Below, piece after piece: positions 1-8,026 of a stretch of DNA of 23,735 nt. The stretch comes from Kalaharituber pfeilii (lineage: Eukaryota > Ascomycota > Pezizomycetes > Pezizales > Pezizaceae). The translations under genes and the position numbers were made by a program. The stretch lies in contig WHUZ01000223.1 in NCBI GenBank assembly GCA_015179045.1, positions 1 to 23,735 of the forward strand, in the 5' to 3' direction. Numbering within the stretch: the first letter of the stretch is position 1; every line of letters starts with the position of its first letter. A model generated the notes under the pieces. It had not been told where the DNA came from. It saw nothing but the letters and a program-made list of their open reading frames with translations, and ran no database searches.

Positions 1-126
1 TTTGTGATACGATAGGCGTGCCAAGCCAGAGAGTCAGGAAGCCAGAAATGCATCGTGTGTCGTGATGCTTGCTGCCTCGTCGTGACGCTGCTGATGCAAC
101 TCTTTTTTGCTGATGAAGTAGCATCT

Positions 127-174
127 ATGCCAAAGAAACCATGGAGCCATAGTCGCTCCATGGTTTCTTGGCAT
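127..174. repeat. near-perfect palindrome, 20-21 bp arms
   Basis: The arm ATGCC...GGAGC (127-147) is the reverse complement of 155-174 except for one extra A; the loop is 7 nt. The equivalent in copy 2 (20313-20357) has perfect 17-bp arms and an 11-nt loop. It would form a very stable hairpin. Function unknown. Confidence 0.85.
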
Positions 175-446
175 GATGAGATGCATGTCTAGTATGGGAA
201 GTACCGCAATGGCAGCACAGTTTGGCAGTGCAATAGCAGTGCCCCAGCGCCCCAGCGCCCTCGCGCTCATGGCACTGAGGGTGCAAACTCCCCTTTTTCC
301 TGATGTTTCTACATTCGTGAGGAGCCAATTTTCGACGTATTGGATACATACAAAGTGGTCTATTTCATACATGTGCTACGAAGGCATTTTTGATACCCTT
401 ACCCATGATACAAGGGCCGCAATGTGATTTCCACCTAGCTAAAGAA

Positions 447-486
447 CCGGCTTACCGCACCTGTATGATGTCAGGTAAGAAGCCGG
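447..486. repeat. imperfect hairpin before the 58-bp array
   Basis: CCGGCTT (447-453) pairs with AAGCCGG (480-486), and inside it ACCTG (459-463) pairs with CAGGT (72-76 of the same hundred, i.e. 472-476). It sits immediately upstream of the minisatellite. Copy 2 has the same structure with one C missing. Role unknown. Confidence 0.6.
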
Positions 487-496
487 CCCCAGTTTG

Positions 497-1190
497 CCAA
501 GGGTAGGTAAAATAGCATGCGTGGCAAATACGTCGCAAATGCCCTCGTCGCGCATGTTGAAAATAGAGATGGTAAATACGTCACAAATGCCCTCATCATA
601 GACCATTTTGGAAAATAAACCATTTTGTGCATAGTAAATACGTTGGAAATGCTCTCACCGTGCATGTGGAAAGTAGACCGTTTTGCACATAGTAAGTACG
701 TCTGAAATGCCCGCGCCGCGTATGTGGAAAACAGACCATTTTGCATATAGTAAATACATTAGAAATGCCTTTGCCGCGCTGGTGGAAAGTAGACCGTTTT
801 GCACATAGTAAATACGTCGGAAATGCCCTCGCCGTGCATGTGGAAAGTAGACCGTTTTGCACATAGTAAATACGTTGGAAATGCCCTCGCTGCGCTTGTG
901 GAAAATAGTCCGTTTTGTACATAGTCAATATGTTGGAAATGCCCTCGCTACGCATGTGGGAAACAGACTGTTGGAAATGCTCTCGCCGCACATGTGGAAA
1001 ACAGACTGTTTTGCATATAGTAAACACGTTGGAAATGCCCTCGCCGCGCATGTGGAAAAGAGACCATCTTGCACATAGTAAAGACGTCGAAAATGTCCTC
1101 GTCGCGTATGTAGAAAATAGGTCATTTTGCACACGTTAAATGGGCTCCTCGCATATGTATAAAATAAACCATTTTGCACATGGCAAATGT
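497..1190. repeat. 58-bp minisatellite (copy 1)
   Basis: About 11-12 head-to-tail units built on GTAAATACGTTGGAAATGCC, then CTCGCCGCGCATGTGGAAA, then a TAGACCGTTTTGCACATA-like end. The period is 58 bp, so the frame rotates by one nucleotide per unit and all minus-strand frames stay open for long distances. The ORFs here (for example 596-1132 minus) are therefore not genes. One unit near 955-985 is truncated (CAGACTGTTGGAAATGC), and the same truncated unit is present in copy 2. Confidence 0.9.
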
Positions 1191-1407
1191 AACGGATGAT
1201 AGTAAATGCAGAGAGTTACCGTCCGCCAGGCCAAAAAGACACTTAACCAGTGATACTCGCTAGTCCTCTGCATGGCTCATATAGCACATTTTATAACTGC
1301 GATGCCGGCGCCCGGCTGTCACATATCGCCTCCATCGCATATGCGTATACTGTGCGCACATCCACCAACCGCCTGCCCTACAGTTGCAGTGAATCCGTAA
1401 CAGCAAA

Positions 1408-1650
1408 TACATTACAAAAGCTCTTATGGCGTATGTGGAAAATAGACCATTTTACATATTGTAAAATAGTCTCATCGCGCATGGACAAAATGGGTCATTT
1501 TCCACATGTTAACTACGCTACATATAGGCTCTTTGCAGATGTGGGAAATAGGTTCTTTTTAGCATGTTGAATTCGTTGGAAATGACCGCTTCACATGTGA
1601 GAAAATGGGTCATTTTCGGCACATTAAATGTGTTGAAAATATGTATTGCT
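1408..1650. repeat. diverged 58-bp units
   Basis: Degenerate continuation of the 58-bp array, with phrases such as GTATGTGGAAAATAGACCATTTT and GAAAATGGGTCATTTTC. It is separated from the main array by a spacer of about 220 bp (1190-1407) in which I see no feature. The matching stretch in copy 2 is 22725-22980. Confidence 0.6.
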
Positions 1651-2378
1651 AATTGGGATTATTACTTAACAAGGTAGTTAGGGTAGTTGTAGTTGCCGGA
1701 GGTTTGTGATGAGAAGTACAGTGGTGTGTAACGTTAGGGTAAAAATTTGTATGGGCTGTCGACGAAAAGTCATCTGAATTGGGATAGGTTGTCGACGAAA
1801 AGTCATGTCTTTTTGGTATAGACCATTCTGAAAACTACTGGGTCTATTTTCTATGGAGTTTTTTGGCCGTTACTGCCAAGCTATAGCATGGTAAGGATAT
1901 GACAGGGATAGCCTACTAGTGCAAAAATTTACTCAAAACCCGGTATCTTTCACTATAAATACAGCAAGATTTAGAGTACGAAATGTATTATTTTTTTATA
2001 TAGAAATATAGAGGAGACGTAGGGCTTTCATTTGAGGCTGGTTTGAAGATAATCGGAGCAAAATTGCGTGTTGCGGCGGGGATACGAAGTTGTATGTCTT
2101 ACCGGGCCATGAAAAAGCTCAACTTTCACTGCCTAACCTTACCCTTTGGCTATGTAGAGTATTTTTTGTTCTTGGTTCTTTTTTTGTCAGTAATGTCACT
2201 ATCAGTCTCCATGCTGTTGAGGCTAGCATCGCAGTAATTCAGCATGCCCGTGCCTAATACACGCACAGTAGTGCTAAGAGGCTTGCCAAGACCTCCAAAC
2301 TGCGCGTTTGTATTTTACCTCTTAAGTGAGTTAATACGATAAATCTGACAGGTACGACTCTTTCCACTTGACGACGCC
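1651..2378. other. no gene seen; right end of long repeat plus unique spacer
   Basis: Positions 1651-2158 are shared with copy 2 and contain a short direct repeat, TGTCGACGAAAAGTCAT-like, at about 1757 and 1789. Positions 2159-2378 are unique in the window. I find no credible ORF, tRNA or transposon terminus here. Confidence 0.5.
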
Positions 2379-2820
2379 TTTTTTTTTTTTTTTTTTAAAT
2401 GTGGCCCTGCATGCACCTAGCTGGGCCCCTAGGTCTAAACCCTCAAAGCCGGAGGCAGGCTTGTCTAACTACAGTATCCCTCTGCCACCTTCTCTACATG
2501 CGAAAAACCGCCCTAGTCTTATACCAAGCCCCTAGGGCACTCTCCGAGCACACCCTGCCCCACTAAATAAAATAACTATGCTGTACCTCCGCCACCACGC
2601 TCGAACAAAGGAAAATTCATCCCTTCCTCCTTTAGAATTTCAGCGACCCGAAAAACTCCCCAGTACTCGAGTACATCCACCTCTTTCTTTTCCTTCCACT
2701 CTTTCTCATCCGTATCTTCCCACTTTTCCTATCCTACCGAGTATTCCATCTCCTCACACCTAAAGGCCAGGTGGTCATCTATTTGCTTCTGTCCACACCT
2801 GCATACACTCCCCTCTACTG
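2379..2820 (-). mobile_element. decayed 3' end of a LINE (5'-truncated, minus strand)
   Basis: An 18-nt T run (2379-2396) is the poly-A tail of an element lying on the minus strand. The adjoining 3' UTR resembles that of the better preserved LINE fragment at 21575-22654 (shared GTTAG...GCCTG.CTCCGG...TGAGGG on the minus strand). Upstream on the minus strand, a frameshifted and stop-riddled reading still shows the family's C-terminal zinc-knuckle region and then EKWEDTDEKEW and EVDVLEYW, corresponding to the WSDMGKDW and EEYDVLEN part of the other copy. Possible target duplication: ACTTGACGACGCC before the T run versus ACTTGATGGCGCG at 2821, 10 of 13 identical. It is a dead retroposon at the edge of the 57-bp array. 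Confidence 0.7.
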
Positions 2821-4260
2821 CACTTGATGGCGCGAGATGTAGCAACATGAGCTAAATTTGACAGGCATAGCAGGCCCTCCACGACAACGCTCGCGACAGC
2901 GCGATCTGCTGCAGAATGAGCACTGTTAACAGGTATGGCAGCTCCTCTCGCCGGCATGCAATATGGCAACATGAGCTCAACTTAACAGGTATGGCAGGCC
3001 CTCTCGACGGTGCTCGACATGCTACAGACTGAGCTCTGTTAACAGGTATGGCAGCCTCTCTCGGCACTCGACATGCCATAGAATGGGCTCAATTAACAGG
3101 TATGGCAGCCCCTCTCGCCGGCGCGCGATATGGCAACGTGAGCTCTACTTAACAAGTATGGTAGGCCCTCTCAACGGCGCTCGATATGCTGCAGAATGAG
3201 CTCTGTTAACAGGTATGGTAGCATCTCTCGGTGCTCGACATGCCACAGAATGGGTGCAATTAACAGGTATGGCAGCCCCTCTCACCGGTGCACGATATAG
3301 CAACATGAGCTCAATTTAATAGGTATGATAGGCCCTCTCGACGGTACTTGATATACTACACAATGAGCTCTGCTAACAGGTATGGCAGGCCCTCTTGATA
3401 GTGCTCGACATGCTACATAATGAGCTCTGCTAACGGGTATAGCAGGCCCTCTCAACGGCGCTCGATATGCTGCAGAATGAGCTCTGTTAACAGGTATGGC
3501 AGCATCTCTTGGCGCTCGACATACCACAGAATGGGCACAATTAACAGGTATGGCAGCCCCTCTCGCCGGCGTGCGATATAGCACCATGAGCTCAATTTAA
3601 CAGGTATGACAGGCCCTCTCGACGGTGCTCGATATGCTACACAATGAGCTCTGCTAACGGGTATAGCAGGCCCTCTTGACAGTGCTCGACATGCTACACA
3701 ATGAGCTCTACTAACGGGTATGGCAGGCCCTCTTAACGGTACTCGATATGCTACACAATGAGCTCTGCTAACGGGTATGGCAGGCTCTCTTGATGGTGCT
3801 CGATATGCTATACAATGAGCTCTGCTAACAGGTATGGCAGGCCCTCTTGACAGTGCTCGATATGCTACATAATGAGCTTTGCTAACAGGTATGGCAGGCC
3901 CTCTTGACGGTGCTTGATATGCTACACAATAGGCTCTGCTAACGGGTATGGCAGGCCCTCTCATTTTTTTATTTTTTTTTTATTTCATTACGCACGTGCC
4001 GCCTAGCAGGCTATGACGAGGGCCCTCTCGATGGCACATGATCAGTCAGAATGAGCTGAATTTAACAGCTATGGTAGACCCCTCTTGATAGTGCCATATC
4101 CTGTGGTATGGGTTCTATTGACAAGTATGGCAGGCCCCTCTCAACGGCGCAATATACTGCAGAATATGATGAATTTAAGAGGTATGGCAGACCTCGGCGG
4201 CGCGATATACTGCAGAATACGATGAATTGACAGGTATGGCAGACCTCGGCGGCCCGATTT
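2821..4260. repeat. 57-bp minisatellite with higher-order structure
   Basis: About 24 units containing GAGCTCTGCTAACAGGTATG then GCAGGCCCTCTTGACGGTG then CTCGATATGCTACACAAT, period 57 bp. In 2821-3600 three unit types (A about 54, B about 56, C 57 bp) alternate as a ~167-bp higher-order repeat; in 3600-3960 only type C is amplified; 4021-4260 is degenerate. Because 57 is a multiple of three, minus-strand ORFs such as 3452-3964 encode a monotonous 19-residue repeat (RGPAIPVSRAHCVAYRAPS-like). I regard these as repeat by-products rather than genes. Confidence 0.9.
3963..4020 (-). mobile_element. 58-bp retroposon tail insertion (half-LINE tail family)
   Basis: The insertion interrupts the 57-bp array and is flanked by a perfect 9-bp duplication GGCCCTCTC (3954-3962 and 4021-4029). 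On the minus strand it reads CTCGTCATAGCC, TGCTAGGCGG, then a GCGTAATGAAATA motif and an A-rich tail. This matches the last ~45 bp of the half-LINEs at 15430-16882 and 18295-18799, including a GCCT-GCT-AGGC hairpin. It is an extremely 5'-truncated target-primed insertion. Confidence 0.8.
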
Positions 4261-4529
4261 CAACAGCAAGCCTACGGTGAGCAGCAGCTTTAGGCCAATT
4301 CGATGATGATGTGGGTGTAGTAGGTATGGGAATTTATACATAGTTTTAGTCGTCATTCAATAAATTGATAAATTGCTGCATGATTGCATATTGGGATATA
4401 TGAGCAAGTGTGGAATACAATAAGCGTAAGTATGCAAGCACTATATTCTACTACAGGCGATGGTTACAATATCCAACCCGTCGTGGGCGGAGCACCTTAT
4501 TCCAGCAGGGTTGAGCACATATATGGTCG
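4261..4529. other. spacer, nothing recognised
   Basis: No tandem structure, transposon end or credible ORF is visible between the 57-bp and 59-bp arrays. Confidence 0.4.
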
Positions 4530-4790
4530 GCGTGCTGACGCCTGAGATGTTGAAGTTAACTGTGATTACGCCCACACTGCTGGCAATTAGAGATTTCGTG
4601 CTCACAATGTTAGTGTTAATGGTCATGTGCCCGTACTGCTTGCAAATAGACAGCGTATGCTCACAATGTGAGTGTTAATGGTCATGCACCCATACTGCTA
4701 GCAAATAGACAGTGTGCGCTCACAATGTGAGTGTGAAGGGCGATACGTTCATGCTGCCAGCAATAGAGGTTGTGCGCCTACAACGTATAT
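4530..4790. repeat. 59-bp tandem repeat, about 4 units
   Basis: CTCACAATGT recurs at 4601, 4660 and 4719, and unit bodies share GTTAATGGTCATG and TACTGCTAGCAAATAGACAG. Outer units (about 4530-4600 and 4740-4790) are degenerate. Period 59 bp. No gene. Confidence 0.8.
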
Positions 4791-5611
4791 GTTAAAAGAG
4801 CTGCGCCGAGGGCATGAGTTTACATCAGGAGCGTCCTATGCACCCAGTGCACCTGGCGCACCCAGGCGGAAAAAATTATTTTTGCTGATGAATGCTGATT
4901 GACCGAACTGATCATCCATTAGGCTTGGCTGTTGATTCTTGTATCATTTAGATAGGGCAGTACTATGGTAGGATGTGTCATCCAAAATGCAGCTTAATGT
5001 ATACACTCGATTTATGGAAGCTCTGTTAATATACACACATGTATTAGTACATTCGTTATCTTTATTCTGTACTATTTTTGCATGTTTTCATTATGTATAC
5101 CTATTACCACTGGTATTGACATTGATAAGAAATTACTGCGGGGCCAGCTAATTATTCTTTTGTTGACTCCTCATGTATGGCTGCGCTGAAGTCTATATAA
5201 GCACTGGCTGGTGATAGCATAGTTAGAAGAATCAAGACACTAGTAGTATCCTAAGTTCTCTATGACTTTGAACCTATCGTTCTATTATTATACTCGTGAA
5301 TCGCTCCGTTCCACTGTATGCTCCCCGCCGAGTAGCTGCCCTTTCGGTCTATCATATACACCTCTGTAGCTATTCCAACTCACCGTATTCATACTTTTGG
5401 GATAATGCCGGCACTGTAGTTTTCTCCACTATAGCCATAATATTCAGTCCCTTCTAGCGCCCACTAGAGCCAAGCACCTCATGCCCATAACCACTAGTTG
5501 ATCCCATTAGAATTACTCCATATCTCATATCAAATTTACTAGTAGATAGGATATTGATTTTCATATCTTACCAAGATAGTGCTAGTAAAATGGAGAAAGA
5601 TATATATAAGT
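4791..5611. other. gene-free spacer with LTR-like promoter remnant
   Basis: No credible protein is encoded. A TATA-like CTATATAAGC at about 5194-5203 with the downstream pyrimidine-rich stretch resembles the promoter part of an old LTR, but I could not find matching TG...CA ends or a target duplication. At about 5331-5382 there is a lone relative of the 33-bp minisatellite (GCTGCCCTTTCGGTC, then CATATACACCTCTG; compare 14966 onward). The last 150 bp become AT-rich and end in TAAGT, the target duplicated by the chromovirus. Confidence 0.4.
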
Positions 5612-5698
5612 TGTCACGGATCACAATCGGTTACCCTGAACTGTACTAAAAACTGTACTAAGGTCGACCGGGTTCAAGGAATCTCCCACTAGCACAGT

Positions 5699-5821
5699 TT
5701 TGGATAACAGAATTGTCGGCGCTTAAGGAATTACGTTTTTTGGATAACAGAATTGTCGGCGCTTAAGGAATTACGCTTTTTGGATAACATCAATCCTGCT
5801 GAAGGCACGGCGCTTAAGGAA
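5699..5821 (+). promoter_or_regulatory. 40-bp direct repeats in U3
   Basis: TGGATAACAGAATTGTCGGC begins at 5701 and again at 5741 (period 40, each followed by GCTTAAGGAATTACG). A third, degenerate unit begins at 5781 and ends with CGGCGCTTAAGGAA. Reiterated blocks upstream of the TATA box are typical places for LTR enhancer elements. Function is inferred from position only. Confidence 0.65.
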
Positions 5822-5861
5822 GCCCTTCTATCTCTCTCTGTTTCTGTGTTGCACTTTCCTG

Positions 5862-5869
5862 TATATAAA
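5862..5869 (+). promoter_or_regulatory. LTR TATA box
   Basis: TATATAAA lies about 40 nt upstream of the segment (5902) that must be at or near the RNA 5' end if the self-primer model is right. The same box is repeated in the 3' LTR at 12198-12205. Confidence 0.7.
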
Positions 5870-6045
5870 GACTCTTTTCCACCCCGTAGCCTAGGTCCCT
5901 CAAGCAATAAAACATATACTCTCCTGACCATACTCTTTCCTCTACAAGCAGCGTCCTGCTCAAACTTGTGAGCACTACGTGACCCGCCTGACTCGATCTG
6001 CGACTCAGCGCCGGTTAATAGCCCCGTGAGGTCGGTCCGTTACAC

Positions 6046-6055
6046 TTTATTGCTT
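6046..6055 (+). promoter_or_regulatory. primer-binding site, probable self-primer
   Basis: TTTATTGCTT starts one nucleotide after the LTR and is the exact reverse complement of AAGCAATAAA at 5902-5911, about 40 nt after the TATA box, where the transcript should begin. This is the arrangement of Tf1/sushi-type elements, in which the first ~11 nt of the RNA fold back on the PBS and are cleaved to prime minus-strand synthesis. I see no obvious tRNA 3'-end complement starting with TGG in this place. Confidence 0.75.
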
Positions 6056-6093
6056 CGCCTCATTCCCTCAAGAACCAGGACGCCAGCAAGGTT

Positions 6094-6387
6094 ATGATCG
6101 AATCTGCTCCACGTTACACCACGATTAGGATCCCGCGACCACTACTCCAGACACTTAAGCCCCTTCTACGAGCCACCCTCTCTTTCGCTGCCGCCTCCTA
6201 TCGAGCCCTCACAAACACCTCCCCCCAATTCGTCCCAGTGGACGAAATCCTCCAAGTCATCCAAGTCGTTACCAGGGGAACAACCACAACCCAACAAGAC
6301 CCCATCCCAGAATTTGGACACCTCTTCATACCAGACCACAACTGCAATTGCCCCTACTGCCCAATCAACGAAGAAGACCTGTCATGA
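6094..6387 (+). CDS. leader ORF a, 97 aa, unknown function
   Basis: First ATG-initiated ORF in the leader, about 190 nt after the predicted RNA start and 39 nt after the PBS. I do not recognise a named family. It has an Arg/Leu-rich hydrophobic N-terminal half (IRIPRPLLQTLKPLLRATL, residues ~11-29), an ILQVIQVV stretch near residues 52-59, a Thr/Gln-rich segment, and an acidic Cys-containing C-terminus (NCNCPYCPINEEDL). Residues ~11-70 resemble residues ~9-70 of ORF b in order and character (RIP, LLxxL, a Pro pair, D/E-hydrophobic-IQ-V, T-TQ-D), which suggests an ancient duplication. Its TGA overlaps the ORF b start as ATGA (6384-6387), suggesting termination-reinitiation coupling. Alternatively it is the N-terminal piece of a longer Gag. 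Confidence 0.55.
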   Translation: MIESAPRYTTIRIPRPLLQTLKPLLRATLSFAAASYRALTNTSPQFVPVDEILQVIQVVTRGTTTTQQDPIPEFGHLFIPDHNCNCPYCPINEEDLS

Positions 6388-6920
6388 ACAAGGAGTCCCA
6401 CGTTGTGCTCAGAATACCCACTACACTATACTCTGCAATCTTGAAGGCTCTTTCATACACACTCTCCCTTACTCAGACTCTCCTTGTAGTACAAAAGGAC
6501 GCCCCCCTCCTCCCCCAACGATACATCAACTCAAGCTTAGACCTCATCCAAAGCGTCAAGTATACAGAACAAGGAACGCAGACTGACCAGGAGTCAGGGT
6601 ACAAAAAACGACGGGTCTACACCCAATACCTCGCACCCATTGCCTCTCCTCAAGCTGGCCCAACTAACTATCAAGGACTCACGATACCGGACTCTCCGAC
6701 AAACCAGGATAATCTCGTGGACCTCTACAATCTCGCCCAACAACAACTTCAACAAGGAAACGCACTCGTCTACCAAGCCACAGACTCTCACGCCCACGAC
6801 TACCTCTTACAGCAGATCAAAGAAGAGTTACAAAACCCAGAAGAGACAGCTGACGAGGACTTCCAAGAAAACGAAGAACCTGACTGGCCGGAAGAATATT
6901 TCTGGAACCCTCACGATTAG
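6384..6920 (+). CDS. leader ORF b, 178 aa, probable Gag N-terminal extension
   Basis: The start is chosen at 6384 (MNKESHVVLRIP) because its ATG overlaps the stop of ORF a and the similarity to ORF a begins a few residues later; the frame is open upstream to 6348. N-terminal part: LRIPTTLYSAILKALSYTL then a Thr/Gln-rich TEQGTQTDQE. Middle: basic KKRR. C-terminal part: Gln-rich helix-like segment and an acidic tail (ELQNPEETADEDFQENEEP). It ends at TAG (6918-6920). The frame after that TAG stays open through 138 nt straight into the capsid ORF, with no other stop. So ORF b and gag are one frame interrupted by a single amber codon: either a nonsense change (CAG to TAG would be enough) or a readthrough stop. 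Function unknown beyond probable Gag association. Confidence 0.55.
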   Translation: MNKESHVVLRIPTTLYSAILKALSYTLSLTQTLLVVQKDAPLLPQRYINSSLDLIQSVKYTEQGTQTDQESGYKKRRVYTQYLAPIASPQAGPTNYQGLTIPDSPTNQDNLVDLYNLAQQQLQQGNALVYQATDSHAHDYLLQQIKEELQNPEETADEDFQENEEPDWPEEYFWNPHD

Positions 6921-7058
6921 AAACTGGAAGAACCAAGGGAACCCAAGCCGGAAATCGACTTCGGAAGCTCCGCTTCCGAATCTGACACCGACTTCCCCCC
7001 ACAACGAACAGCTACCCCCAATCCTCCTCCATCAAGAACCTCTACTCCCCGGCCTACC

Positions 7059-7784
7059 ATGTCCGCCATCACCTTCACAGAAACTCAGTTCAAGCAGCTG
7101 CTGGACAGCGTCAAAGGGAAATCCAACATCAAAATCAAGGAGCCAGAAACCTACTCTGGCGAACGAGAGAAGCTCAGGGGATGGTTCAACCAGCTATCCA
7201 TCCAATTCACCAACAACCCTGACCATTTCAAGGACGACCATACCAAAATTAACTACGCCTCCTCCTTCCTACGAGACACAGCCTCTAAGTGGTTCGAGCC
7301 TTATCTCCAGGATAACGACGCCCTTAAGAAGGCCTTCCCTGACTACGATGCCTTCCGAAAAGCTCTTACCGCTGCCTTCGGAATTAGTGATGAGAAAGGC
7401 CACGCACAGCAACAGCTCGACAAGCTCGCTCAGGGAGACGCCAGATTTACAGCATATTGGACTCAGGTACAGCGCCTTGCGATTGATGCTGGGATCGATG
7501 ATGTGGGAAAAATTATGGCAATCAGAAGAGGACTGGCTCCGCGACTTCGAGATTGGCTTCTAACACAGATAGGAGCCAACAGTTGGGAACTGTCAAAGTT
7601 GGTTGAGAACTTAACGGAAATAGACAACAACTACTTCAACCAGAGAAAGGCTAACCTCCAGCTTCCCTTACCGAAACCGCGGCCCTCTCAAGGACCCCCT
7701 ACACCCCAAAGGCCCTCCGCTCCCCTAAGACGTATACCGAAGCCATTAGTCAAGGATACCACGGCCCAATGGAAATGGAATTAG
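7059..7784 (+). CDS. gag: Gag capsid region
   Basis: Typical Ty3/gypsy Gag capsid (retrotransposon gag family): KIKEPETYSGEREKLRGW near residues 25-42, then RDTASKWFEPYL, FRKALTAAFG, the DARFTAYWTQVQRLA segment and RGLAPRLRDWLL. It forms the particle shell that packages the RNA in the cytoplasm. The ATG at 7059 follows CCTACC. The frame is open upstream to the TAG at 6918, so this may be the middle of a longer Gag. In this frame the ORF runs into a stop after KWN at 7784, but the natural continuation (TYTEAISQGYHGPMEMELDAV, up to the zinc knuckle) is in the -1 frame. A single extra C in one of the C runs at 7695-7726 would join them. Proline-rich linker near residues 205-230. Confidence 0.93.
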   Translation: MSAITFTETQFKQLLDSVKGKSNIKIKEPETYSGEREKLRGWFNQLSIQFTNNPDHFKDDHTKINYASSFLRDTASKWFEPYLQDNDALKKAFPDYDAFRKALTAAFGISDEKGHAQQQLDKLAQGDARFTAYWTQVQRLAIDAGIDDVGKIMAIRRGLAPRLRDWLLTQIGANSWELSKLVENLTEIDNNYFNQRKANLQLPLPKPRPSQGPPTPQRPSAPLRRIPKPLVKDTTAQWKWN

Positions 7785-8026
7785 ATGCAGTAAGGCGGGT
7801 CTCTAAGGAAGAAAGACAGAGGCGCCAACAACAAGGCCTATGCTACTATTGTGGGGAGGGAAAACACTTCGCCTACCAATGCCCCAAACGCCTGCCCCGC
7901 TCCCGCCAACCAACTCCCACCAAGAACACCACCTCTCCTCCTCCACGCAGGGTGAATCAAATTAATACAGATACCGCCAGTGAGGCTGGAGGTGTTAAAA
8001 TCGAGGAGTTAAACGACAAAGAGTAG
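7721..8026 (+). CDS. gag: Gag nucleocapsid region with CCHC zinc knuckle
   Basis: Continuation of Gag in the -1 frame; this frame is open from 7655 and its first internal ATG is at 7769 (MEMELDAVRR). It contains a CX2CX4HX4C zinc knuckle, CYYCGEGKHFAYQC, preceded by a basic Arg/Gln-rich helix and followed by a Pro/Ser/Arg tail, as expected for nucleic-acid binding by the nucleocapsid part. It ends at TAG (8024-8026). That stop lies inside the first stem of a predicted frameshift pseudoknot, so most ribosomes should make Gag and a minority Gag-Pol. The boundary with the capsid frame is probably a one-base C-run defect, not a biological gene boundary. Confidence 0.9.
   Translation, partial: SPKTYTEAISQGYHGPMEMELDAVRRVSKEERQRRQQQGLCYYCGEGKHFAYQCPKRLPRSRQPTPTKNTTSPPPRRVNQINTDTASEAGGVKIEELNDKE

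Larger units (their letters stand above)
1..2158. repeat. long direct repeat, copy 1 (left end outside window)
   Basis: This stretch is repeated in the same orientation at 20138-23484. Both copies run from TTTGTGATACGATAGG to TATGTAGA, after which the sequences diverge completely. Copy 1 is about 2.16 kb; copy 2 is longer because it carries a 1080-bp LINE fragment and a 50-bp retroposon tail. Order inside: palindrome (127-174), hairpin (447-486), 58-bp minisatellite (about 497-1190), a spacer, diverged 58-bp units (about 1408-1650) and a unique right part. The pair differs mainly by C/T and G/A transitions, many at CpG. No credible gene is visible; short ORFs are by-products of the repeats. 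Confidence 0.9.
5612..6044 (+). repeat. 5' LTR of the chromovirus (433 bp)
   Basis: TG...CA ends; no difference from the 3' LTR in my base-by-base reading. U3 carries a 40-bp repeat, then TATATAAA (5862-5869), then AATAAA (5906-5911) close to the predicted RNA start. Short ORFs seen on both strands inside each LTR (for example 5731-5931 minus) are not genes. Confidence 0.97.

Noticed and set aside
596..1132. 178-aa minus-strand ORF and its relatives in both 58-bp arrays
   Set aside because: Made entirely of the 58-bp repeat; all minus frames are open because the period shifts frame each unit. No independent coding signal.
1675..1740. Telomere-like TTAGGG words
   Set aside because: Only isolated single motifs, the same in both long-repeat copies; no tandem run.
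3452..3964. 170-aa minus-strand ORF with 19-residue repeats
   Set aside because: The 57-bp period is a multiple of three, so an open frame arises automatically; unit variants do not avoid non-synonymous change.
6640..7563. 307-aa plus-strand ORF overlapping leader ORF b and gag
   Set aside because: Ser/Thr/Pro-rich low-complexity shadow; the overlapping frame carries the conserved Gag capsid motifs.
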